A stretch of 26,276 bases of DNA from Dokdonella_A sp035545255. Its GTDB lineage: Bacteria; Pseudomonadota; Gammaproteobacteria; Xanthomonadales; Rhodanobacteraceae. The first letter of the stretch is position 1; the number at the start of each line of letters is the position of its first letter. Under the pieces are notes generated by a model, which made no database searches, was not told the DNA's origin, and saw nothing but the letters and a program-made list of their open reading frames with translations. The stretch is from positions 1 to 26,276 of the forward strand of contig DASZYR010000091.1 in the NCBI GenBank assembly GCA_035545255.1, given 5' to 3'. Below are positions 16,818 through 23,332 of the stretch, piece by piece. The position numbers were made by a program, and so were the translations under genes.

Positions 16818-17600
16818 ATGGCCTTTCGCAACCTCCTGACCGAGGATCGCGGCGCGATCCGCACGATCACGATCAACCGCCCCGACAAGCTCAACGCGCT
16901 GAACCGCGAAACGATCGGCGAGCTTTCGATCGCGTTCGATCAGGCGCGCCACGATGATGCGGTCCGCGTCGTCGTGCTCTCGGGGGCCGGCGAGAAGGCG
17001 TTCGTTGCCGGCGCCGACATCGCCGAGCTCGCGACGCTCTCGCCGATCGAAGCGCGCGCACGCTCTCGCGCCGGCCAGACGATGATGCGGCGCGTCGAGA
17101 CGCTCGGAAAGCCGGTCATCGCGCGCATCCAGGGCTATGCGCTCGGCGGCGGTCTCGAGCTCGCGATGAGCTGTCACCTTCGCATCGCGAGCGAGAAAGC
17201 GAAAATCGGACAGCCCGAGATCAACCTCGGACTGATCCCGGGTTTCGGCGGCACGCAGCGCCTGCTGCGACTTGCCGGCCGGTCGGCCGCGCTCGAGCTC
17301 TGCCTCCTCGGACAGCCGGTCGACGCCGCGCGCGCGTTCGCGCTCGGCGTGCTGACCCGCGTCGTGGCGCCGGATCAGCTCGACGCGACGATCGCCGGAA
17401 TGGCCGACCAGCTCGCAGCGTCGGCGCCGATCGCGCTCGCGGGCATCCTCGATACCGTTCTCGAAGGCGGGGAGTGCGCGATCGACCAGGGGCTCGACTA
17501 CGAAGCACAGGCGTTCGCGAACTGCTTCTCGACCGAAGACATGCGCGAAGGCACGCGGGCGTTTCTCGAGAAGCGCAAGGCAAGCTTCGCCGGCCGATGA
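16818..17600 (+). CDS. Enoyl-CoA hydratase
   Basis: This 260-residue classical crotonase adds water to trans-2-enoyl-CoA in beta-oxidation or a related acyl-CoA pathway. The substrate-binding start RPDKLNALN (21-29), oxyanion loop FVAGADI (62-68), and GGGLELAM with first catalytic Glu114 and GQPEINLG with second catalytic Glu134 are all present, with the standard 20-residue separation. PGFGGTQRL and the C-terminal TEDMREGTRAFLEKRKASF, which contacts the CoA, are also typical. In contrast to the isomerase-like protein at 5133, both acids are kept. It stands alone, not in an obvious fatty-acid operon, so the exact pathway cannot be read from context. Its 3' end faces the metallophosphoesterase gene across a hairpin. 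Confidence 0.93.
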   Translation: MAFRNLLTEDRGAIRTITINRPDKLNALNRETIGELSIAFDQARHDDAVRVVVLSGAGEKAFVAGADIAELATLSPIEARARSRAGQTMMRRVETLGKPVIARIQGYALGGGLELAMSCHLRIASEKAKIGQPEINLGLIPGFGGTQRLLRLAGRSAALELCLLGQPVDAARAFALGVLTRVVAPDQLDATIAGMADQLAASAPIALAGILDTVLEGGECAIDQGLDYEAQAFANCFSTEDMREGTRAFLEKRKASFAGR

Positions 17601-17630
17601 AAAACGGCCCAGGAACGGGACGGTCGGCTT

Positions 17631-17669
17631 CGCGTGAATGACGGCAGCAGATGGACTGCCGCATTCGCG
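17631..17669. terminator. Imperfect hairpin between convergent genes
   Basis: CGCG(T)GAATG(A)CGGCAG pairs with CTGCCGCATTCGCG, a 14-bp stem with two single-base bulges around a loop of about 8 bases. It lies in the 77-bp gap between the hydratase and phosphoesterase stop codons. No T-run follows on either strand, so a role as bidirectional terminator is an inference from position. Confidence 0.5.
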
Positions 17670-17677
17670 TGCGCCAG

Positions 17678-18184
17678 TCAGCGCTCGAACCTCCGCGGCT
17701 CGATGCGCCACGATCGCGGTCGCGCTTCGAGGATGAGGCAGCTCGGCCCGCCATAGGTCCGCGCGCGTCCGGCCGCACCGGGATTCAGCACCCACGGCGT
17801 TGCGCGGTCGTCGACGAGCAGCCGGTGGCTGTGGCCGTAGACGATCGCGCGCGCATCGGGATACGCGGCGCGAAGACGCGCATGACGCACGGCGGGCGCA
17901 TGGCGATCGCCGTGCGTCGCGATCAGCACGCCGCCCGGCAGCTCGACGCGCGCGACGTCTTCGAGCATCGCGAGCGCGCCGCGGTCCGTACCCGGCCATT
18001 TCGACGGCACGTCGTTGTTGCCGCGCACGGCGACGACATCCGCTACGCCGGCACGCAACGCATCGAGCACCGAAGCGCTGCCGACGTCCCCCGCATGCAC
18101 GATGATGTGGCACTCGCGAGCGAGTTCCGCGATGCGCGCGTCGAGATGGCCGTGCGTGTCGCCGAGCAGCAGGACGCGCTTCAA
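17678..18184 (-). CDS. YfcE-type metallophosphoesterase
   Basis: This 168-residue calcineurin-like phosphoesterase of the YfcE/MJ0936 group is a small cytoplasmic phosphodiesterase needing two metals. All metal motifs are in order: GDTHGH (Asp9, His11), HAGDVG (Asp33), RGNND (Asn56), THGD (His91), GHSH (His118, His120) and the family end motif NPGAAG. The physiological substrate is not known for this group. The only sensible start is TTG at 18184, which places the first metal Asp at residue 9; no ATG is available and the ribosome site is weak. The frame stays open upstream through the palindrome copy at 18225, but that part looks non-coding. Confidence 0.88.
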   Translation of the reverse strand: MKRVLLLGDTHGHLDARIAELARECHIIVHAGDVGSASVLDALRAGVADVVAVRGNNDVPSKWPGTDRGALAMLEDVARVELPGGVLIATHGDRHAPAVRHARLRAAYPDARAIVYGHSHRLLVDDRATPWVLNPGAAGRARTYGGPSCLILEARPRSWRIEPRRFER

Positions 18185-18223
18185 GGATTTCGCCGCGAAA
18201 GCTCGACCCCTCGCCCGGTTCCC

Positions 18224-18360
18224 TCTCTCCCGCTTGCGGGAGAGGCTTGCGGCGAGAGCGAGCTGGTTCGCTGTCTCGTCATTCGGCTTTCCGAAAAGCA
18301 GAACCGCGGCGCTTCACTCCGAATGCCCTCACCCTGCCCTCTCCCGCAAGCGGGAGAGGA
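18224..18360. repeat. Palindrome doublet upstream of the phosphoesterase gene
   Basis: The first copy has stem CTCTCCCGC / GCGGGAGAG with a TT loop (18225-18244) and a degraded tail. The second has TTCACTCCG (18313-18321), CCCTCACCCTG, then stem CCTCTCCCGC / GCGGGAGAGG with an AA loop (18338-18359). It lies in the 239-bp gap between the DUF1684 stop and the phosphoesterase start, both minus-strand genes. Confidence 0.85.
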
Positions 18361-18423
18361 GAAGCGGTACCGTCCGCAGCGAGATGCGAAGACATTGATG
18401 CTTCTCGCGAGCGGCAGGGCGGA

Positions 18424-19332
18424 TCACTCGTGCCCGCCGCGGTATTTCTTCTCGCCCGCGGTCACTGGAATCGCCAGCCGGTTTTCCGGCGGCGCGAGCG
18501 GGCACGTCGCGTGCGGCGTGAAGGCGCACGGCGGGTTGTAGGCCTTGTTGAAATCGACGATCACCTTGCCATCCTTCGGCATGTCGGAATAGAGGAAGCG
18601 CCCGCCGCCGTAGGTTTCCTTCGCGCTCGTCTTGTCGGCGAAGATGAACCAGAGTTCCCTGGCATCGGGTTCCTCCAGCACCGGCAGCAGCGTGTAGGTC
18701 TTGCCGTCGCGCTGGAATTCGACCTTGCCCGGCACCGGCATCTTGTCGATCTGTCCCAGAACGTTCGGGATCTCGAGCGTATGCGGCGGATTGAACGGCG
18801 TGAACTTCGCCTCGATGCGCCAGCGCGGATCGATCGGATATTCGTCGATGCCGAGGAAGTGCTTGCGCGTCGCGGCTTCGCTGTCCTTGACGCGCAGGCC
18901 CTTCTTTCCGTTGCGGTCGATCAGGTAGAAGCTCGCCGTGCCGAACGCGACGGTGGTCGGCTTCTCGTGCGAATCGTCGAGCAACTCGGCCGATTTCCCG
19001 CGCTTGCCGTCGATCGTCGCGTTTGCTTTCGGATCGAGCACGATCGTCGCCTTGCCCTTGGCGAGCGTGACGACGCCGAGATGCGCAGGGCCTGCCGTGA
19101 GGACGATGTCGTTCTTCTTGTCGCTGCCGACCGTGTTCTTGCCTTCCTTCAGCCATTCGAGACCGATCAGGCTGAGCCAGCCGTTCGGCGCCTTCAGGCG
19201 CTCGATGCGCTTCGCGCGCCAGGCCTGGATTTCGCTCTCGTACGAGCCGGATGGCTTCGACGTTTCGACGTTCGCGGACATCACCTGCACTCCGGCGACA
19301 CTGGCGACAAGCAGCAAACCGAGCTTCAGCAT
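18424..19332 (-). CDS. Exported DUF1684 protein
   Basis: The product has 302 residues with a probable signal peptide (1-19, LKLGLLLVASVAGVQVMSA). The body has the DUF1684 landmarks: EIQAWRAKRIERLKAPNGWLSL near the N-terminus, YPIDPRWRIEAKF, FNPPHTLEIPNVLG, ELWFIFADKTSAKETYGGGRFLY, and the closing VIVDFNKAYNPPCAFTPHATCPLAPPENRL with two cysteines. The family function is unknown. The ATG at 19332 is preceded by GAAGGAAG; the open frame upstream overlaps mutL codons and is ignored. It starts 41 bp after the mutL stop on the same strand, so co-transcription with mutL is likely, although E. coli has miaA-hfq at this place. Confidence 0.85.
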   Translation of the reverse strand: MLKLGLLLVASVAGVQVMSANVETSKPSGSYESEIQAWRAKRIERLKAPNGWLSLIGLEWLKEGKNTVGSDKKNDIVLTAGPAHLGVVTLAKGKATIVLDPKANATIDGKRGKSAELLDDSHEKPTTVAFGTASFYLIDRNGKKGLRVKDSEAATRKHFLGIDEYPIDPRWRIEAKFTPFNPPHTLEIPNVLGQIDKMPVPGKVEFQRDGKTYTLLPVLEEPDARELWFIFADKTSAKETYGGGRFLYSDMPKDGKVIVDFNKAYNPPCAFTPHATCPLAPPENRLAIPVTAGEKKYRGGHE

Positions 19333-19373
19333 GGGGCTTCCTTCGTGGTTTTCATCGGGTTCGTCGGCGCGGT

Positions 19374-21218
19374 TCAGCGTCCGCGCAGGAAAAAGCGGTC
19401 GAGCTCGGCCATGCCGAGCTGCACCCAGGTCGGCCGGCCGTGGTTGCATTGCCCGGAACGCTCGGTCGCTTCCATCTCGCGGAGCAGCGCATTCATCTCG
19501 GGGATGCCGAGCTTGCGATGCGCGCGCACGGAGCCGTGGCAGGCCATCGTCGCCAGCAGTTCGTTCGCGCTCTCCTCGATGCGGCGCGTTTCGCCGTGCA
19601 CGGCAAGATCGGCGACGACGTCCTGCACGAGCGCGGCGATGTCGGCACCGTCGAGCAGCACCGGAATCCGGCGCACCGTCACGCTTTGCGGACCCGAGCG
19701 CGCGATGTCGAAACCAAGATCGCCGAAACGCGCGCCGTGCTCCTCGATGGCCGCGGCCTCGCGCTCGCCGACCGCGAGCGTCAGCGGCACGAGCAGGAGC
19801 TGGGAGCGGATGCCCTCGCCGTCCTGCGCAGCCTTGAGCTTCTCGTAGGTGATGCGCTCGTGCGCGGCGTGCATGTCGACGAGCACGAGACCTTGCGCGT
19901 TCTCGGCGAGTACGAAGATGCCGTGCAGCTGCGCGAGCGCATAGCCGAGCGGCGGGCTGTCGCGGGTTTCCGGCAGCGGCGCGTGCGCATGCATGTGCGC
20001 GTGAACACGATCGAGCACGTCCGCATCCCTGCCGGCGTCCGCCGGACCACGCAGCATCTCGTATGCAGCGAGCGGCTCGCGGACGGCGAGGCCGAGCGAA
20101 TCCTGACGCTGCTGCGGCGGATACACGCGCGAAGACGCACCCGCGTGCGCGTAACCGTGTGCATGCGCATGCGCCTGCTCGCGTGCCGGCGCATCGTGCG
20201 CAAGCGCCGGCGCGCCGGCGCGCGTCCGGGCGAGCGCGTCATCGAGCGTGCGATAGACGAAATCGTGCACGAGCCGGCCTTCGCGGAAGCGTACCTCGCT
20301 CTTCGCCGGATGCACGTTGACGTCGACGAGCGCGGGATCGATCTCGAGGAACAGGATGAACGCCGGATGTCGTCCATGGAAAAGCACGTCGGCGTAGGCC
20401 TGCCGCGCGGCGTGCGCGACGAGCCGGTCGCGCACGACACGGCCGTTGACATGGAAGTACTGGCGATCGGCCTGCGCGCGCGACGCCGTCGGAAGCCCCA
20501 CCCATCCCCGAAGACGCAGCCCGGCCGCGGCGTGCTCGATCGCGAGGCTCTGCGCGACGAACTCTTCGCCGAAGACGTCGGCGACGCGACGCATGCGCGC
20601 ATCGTCGTCGCGGACGGGCTTCATCACGCGTGCCGGCTTGCCGTTGTGCGCGAGCCGGAATTCGATCGAAGGATGCGCAAGCGCGAGCGTCTTGACGAGC
20701 TCGTCGATGTGGCCGTATTCGGTACGCTCGGCACGCAGGAACTTGCGCCGCGCGGGAACGTTGTAGAAGAGATCGCGCACGCCGACTTCCGTGCCGCGCG
20801 AATGCTGCGCCGGAACCGGTGCGCGCGGCTTGCCGCCATCGACCTCGATGCGCCACGCGTTGTCGTCGTCGGCGCGCCGCGAAGTCAGCGTCAGGCGCGA
20901 CACCGACGCGATCGACGGCAGCGCCTCGCCGCGAAAACCGAGCGTACCGACGCGCTCGAGATCCTCGAACGAAGCGATCTTGCTCGTCGCGTGCGCGGCG
21001 ACGGCGAGCGGAAGATCGTCGGCCTGGATGCCAGCGCCGTCGTCGCGCACGCGGATCAGCCGCGCGCCGCCGGCCTCGATGTCGATCTCGACGCGCGTCG
21101 CGCCGGCATCGAGGCTGTTCTCGACGAGCTCCTTGACGACCGACGCCGGCCGCTCGATGACCTCGCCGGCAGCGATCTGGTTGACGAGCTCGGCGGACAG
21201 CGGACGGATGCGCGGCAT
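19374..21218 (-). CDS. mutL: DNA mismatch repair protein MutL
   Basis: This 614-residue GHKL ATPase couples MutS mismatch recognition to strand incision. The N-terminal ATPase domain has ELVENSLDAGA (Glu30, Asn34), DDGAGI, ATSKI, LGFRGEAL and GTEVGVRDLFYN. The C-terminal domain carries the endonuclease motif D-M-H-A-x2-E-x4-E (Asp448-Glu459, with Met in place of the usual Gln), ACHGSVR (559-565), QCNHGRP (590-596) and the end FFLRGR. It therefore belongs to the nicking MutL type, not the MutH-dependent E. coli type. The linker between domains is rich in alternating His-Ala (348-359 and 405-413). It lies downstream of amiB, as in E. coli, but a palindrome doublet separates them and it has its own promoter-like site. 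Confidence 0.97.
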   Translation of the reverse strand: MPRIRPLSAELVNQIAAGEVIERPASVVKELVENSLDAGATRVEIDIEAGGARLIRVRDDGAGIQADDLPLAVAAHATSKIASFEDLERVGTLGFRGEALPSIASVSRLTLTSRRADDDNAWRIEVDGGKPRAPVPAQHSRGTEVGVRDLFYNVPARRKFLRAERTEYGHIDELVKTLALAHPSIEFRLAHNGKPARVMKPVRDDDARMRRVADVFGEEFVAQSLAIEHAAAGLRLRGWVGLPTASRAQADRQYFHVNGRVVRDRLVAHAARQAYADVLFHGRHPAFILFLEIDPALVDVNVHPAKSEVRFREGRLVHDFVYRTLDDALARTRAGAPALAHDAPAREQAHAHAHGYAHAGASSRVYPPQQRQDSLGLAVREPLAAYEMLRGPADAGRDADVLDRVHAHMHAHAPLPETRDSPPLGYALAQLHGIFVLAENAQGLVLVDMHAAHERITYEKLKAAQDGEGIRSQLLLVPLTLAVGEREAAAIEEHGARFGDLGFDIARSGPQSVTVRRIPVLLDGADIAALVQDVVADLAVHGETRRIEESANELLATMACHGSVRAHRKLGIPEMNALLREMEATERSGQCNHGRPTWVQLGMAELDRFFLRGR

Positions 21219-21219
21219 G

Positions 21220-21261
21220 GGCGAACGGAAATGCGATTGCGCATCATAGCGTCCGTTCGCC
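21220..21261 (-). promoter_or_regulatory. mutL promoter region framed by an inverted repeat
   Basis: On the minus strand TATGAT (21248-21243) lies about 25 bases before the mutL ATG. It is enclosed by a perfect 10-bp inverted repeat, GGCGAACGGA (21220-21229) and TCCGTTCGCC (21252-21261), with a smaller ATGCG/CGCAT repeat inside (21231-21244). The outer arm abuts the neighbouring palindrome. No Shine-Dalgarno site is visible before the ATG. Confidence 0.4.
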
Positions 21262-21364
21262 TCTCCCGCTTGCGGGAGAGGCCGCGCGCAGCGCGGGTGA
21301 GGGAAGCGTGCGACAGCATGCCCTCATCCGCCTTCGGCACCTTCTCCCGCACGCGGGAGAAGGG
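21260..21364. repeat. Palindrome doublet between amiB and mutL
   Basis: An inverted pair. The first stem is CCTCTCCCGC / GCGGGAGAGG with a TT loop (21260-21281), followed by a second hairpin CCGCGC-GCA-GCGCGG (21282-21296) and the tail GGTGAGGG. The second has CCCTCATCC, mini-hairpin GCC-TTC-GGC (21330-21338), then stem CCTTCTCCCGC / GCGGGAGAAGG (21340-21363). It follows the amiB stop closely and may end its transcript. Confidence 0.88.
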
Positions 21365-21370
21365 AAAGCG

Positions 21371-22714
21371 CTAGCCCGAAGGAATCTGGAGGATCTCGCC
21401 CGGCCGCACGAGATCCTCGTCGAGATCGTTCGCCTCGCGCAGCTGCGCGATCGAGAGGCCGTGATGCTGCGCGATCGCGCTCAGCGTGTCGCCACGGTTG
21501 ACGACGTAGCGCGACGCGAGCGGCGCGCGCTTCTTCGCCGGCGCGCCGCTGTTCGCCGCGAACCAGGTGCCGGGCGGCGGCGACGCGCGGAAGTAGTCGT
21601 CGACGCCGTCGAGGATCGCGGACGCGAGCTTCTCGCGGTGCGCCGGATTCCTGAGTTTCGCTTCTTCGGACGGATTCGTGATGAACGCGGTCTCGACGAG
21701 GATCGACGGCACGTCCGGCGAGCGCAGCACGACGAAGTTCGCGCGCTCGACGTAGCCGCGGTGCGTCGGGCCGAGCTTGCGCAGCGCCGTCAGCACCTGC
21801 TCGGCGACTGCGTTGCTCGCGCCCATCGTCGCGCCCTGCGAAAGGTCGAGCAGCACGGCGGCGAGCGTGTCGTCCTTGTCGTCGAGCGACACGCCGCCGA
21901 CGAGGTCGGCGCGGTTTTCGCGATCGGCGAGCCAGCGCGCGGCTTCGTTCGTCGCGCCGCGCGGCGACAGCACCCAGACCGACGAGCCCTTCGCGTCGCT
22001 CGACTTGAACGCGTCGGCGTGGATCGAAACGAAGAGATCGGCCTTCTCGTCGCGCGCCTTCGCGTAGCGCTTCTCGAGCGGGATGAAATAGTCGCCGTCG
22101 CGCGTCAGCACGGCGCTCATGCCCGGCGCTTCGTCGATCTGCTTCTTGAGCGCGCGCGCGACCGCGAGCGTGATGTCCTTCTCGTGCGTTCCGGACGATC
22201 CGGTCGCGCCGGGATCGTCACCGCCGTGTCCGGCGTCGACGGCGATGACGACCTTGCGCGGCTTGTCCGGCGACGCATCGGCGACGGTCTTGACCGGAGC
22301 GGCCTTCTGCGCCGCCGGATAGAGATCGAGCACGAGCCGGTAGCCGAACTTGTCCGCGGGCGGCAGCAGGAAACTCTTCGGCCGGACGCCGTCGGCAAGA
22401 TCGAAGACGACGCGCGCATCGTCCTTGCCCTGCTTGCCGGCGCGCACGCCTTTCAGGAGGCCCTTGACGCCGGGCGCGCCGAAGCCTTCGGCGAAGGAGC
22501 TGCCGTGGATGTCGAGGACGATGCGGTCAGGCTTGGAGAGCTCGAACAGCTTGTATTCGGCCGGGCCGGAAACGTCGAAGACCGCGCGCGTGTATTCGGG
22601 TCCGGCCCAGATGCGCAGGCTCTCGATCTCGGCCGCCCGAACCGGCAAAACGCATCCGAACCCCATCGCGGCGGCGAATGCGCACGTTCGGATCGGCCAT
22701 GAAGCTCCCCTCAT
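21371..22714 (-). CDS. amiB: N-acetylmuramoyl-L-alanine amidase with AMIN and LysM domains
   Basis: This 447-residue periplasmic amidase cleaves the bond between N-acetylmuramic acid and L-alanine to split septal peptidoglycan at division. Domain order: signal peptide (about 1-28), AMIN targeting domain (about 30-131), Amidase_3 catalytic domain (about 155-377) and C-terminal LysM (402-445). Zinc ligands are His163 (DAGHGG), Glu178 (HEKD) and His232 (SIHADA), and the catalytic Glu341 is in LVETAFITN. The position between tsaE and mutL identifies it as the amiB orthologue rather than amiA/amiC. The ATG at 22714 is the best choice for the signal peptide, though the ribosome site (GAGG about 12 bases away) is distant. 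Activation by an EnvC/NlpD-type LytM factor is expected from the family. Confidence 0.93.
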   Translation of the reverse strand: MRGASWPIRTCAFAAAMGFGCVLPVRAAEIESLRIWAGPEYTRAVFDVSGPAEYKLFELSKPDRIVLDIHGSSFAEGFGAPGVKGLLKGVRAGKQGKDDARVVFDLADGVRPKSFLLPPADKFGYRLVLDLYPAAQKAAPVKTVADASPDKPRKVVIAVDAGHGGDDPGATGSSGTHEKDITLAVARALKKQIDEAPGMSAVLTRDGDYFIPLEKRYAKARDEKADLFVSIHADAFKSSDAKGSSVWVLSPRGATNEAARWLADRENRADLVGGVSLDDKDDTLAAVLLDLSQGATMGASNAVAEQVLTALRKLGPTHRGYVERANFVVLRSPDVPSILVETAFITNPSEEAKLRNPAHREKLASAILDGVDDYFRASPPPGTWFAANSGAPAKKRAPLASRYVVNRGDTLSAIAQHHGLSIAQLREANDLDEDLVRPGEILQIPSG

Positions 22715-22721
22715 GGCCGGT

Positions 22722-22764
22722 ATTCAACCTCAACTGCCTCGCAAATTTCAAGTTTTTTTCTTTG
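22722..22764 (-). promoter_or_regulatory. Candidate amiB promoter with A-tract
   Basis: On the minus strand TTGAAA (22751-22746) and TTGAAT (22727-22722) are 18 bp apart. Directly upstream is an A-tract (GAAAAAAAC), and TTTCAA/TTGAAA form a 6-bp inverted repeat around it. This is the most AT-rich spot in the window and lies in the 87-bp tsaE-amiB gap, suggesting that amiB has its own promoter within the cluster. Confidence 0.5.
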
Positions 22765-22801
22765 AAAATCCGCAGACTGGCGATCATTCCTGAACTGGAC
22801 C

Positions 22802-23332
22802 TCAGGATCTGGCTGTCGGCGGATCGTCTGTGCGTGTCGCGGCACCGCGCTCTTGACCGTCGTCCGCATGCGCTCGAAACGACGCAAGCAGACGATCGCC
22901 GCGCGCCGTGGCCGACTCCATGCGAAGCCTCCGCTCCGATCCCGCGTGGCTCAGGATGACTCGGATGTCGGGCGCGGGCAGCGCGCCGCGGCCGCGCTCG
23001 GGCCATTCGATCAGGACGAGCGCGGACGACGTCCAGAGATCGCCGAGTCCGAGCCATTCGAGCTCGCCGGCGTCGGCGATGCGATAGAGGTCGAGATGAT
23101 GCGCTTCGAAACTGCCGACACGATACGACTCGATCAGGCTGTAGGTCGGGCTCTTGACGCGCTCGCCGATGCCGAGCGCGCCGAGCAGCGCGCGCACGAA
23201 TGTCGTCTTGCCGGCGCCGAGGTCTCCTTCGAAATGGATCACGCCGCCGCCGCGCGCCGCATCGACCGCGCGTACGGCGATCGCGCGAAGATGCGCTTCG
23301 TCGACGACGCCGGCATCCCAGGTGCGCGGCAT
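22802..23332 (-). CDS. tsaE: tRNA threonylcarbamoyladenosine biosynthesis ATPase TsaE
   Basis: This 176-residue P-loop protein works with TsaB and TsaD to make t6A at position 37 of ANN-decoding tRNAs. Walker A is EGDLGAGKTTF (35-45), followed by the family sequences KSPTYSLIESY (60-70), HHLDLYRI (78-85) and LIEWPERG (107-114). The ATG at 23332 overlaps the nnr stop as TGATG, so translation is coupled to nnr, as in many gammaproteobacteria. A C-terminal extension of about 35 residues rich in Arg/Ala/Asp and unlike the core follows the last strand. Identification rests on motifs and on the nnr-tsaE-amiB order. Confidence 0.95.
   Translation of the reverse strand: MPRTWDAGVVDEAHLRAIAVRAVDAARGGGVIHFEGDLGAGKTTFVRALLGALGIGERVKSPTYSLIESYRVGSFEAHHLDLYRIADAGELEWLGLGDLWTSSALVLIEWPERGRGALPAPDIRVILSHAGSERRLRMESATARGDRLLASFRAHADDGQERGAATRTDDPPTARS

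Noticed and set aside
18185..18300. N-terminal extension of the metallophosphoesterase through the palindrome copy
   Set aside because: The family starts within a few residues of the first metal Asp, which the TTG at 18184 provides. The upstream frame is mostly repeat sequence with no ATG.
19251..21374. A 700-codon frame opposite mutL
   Set aside because: MutL motifs on the minus strand are unambiguous. The opposite frame is a codon-bias shadow.
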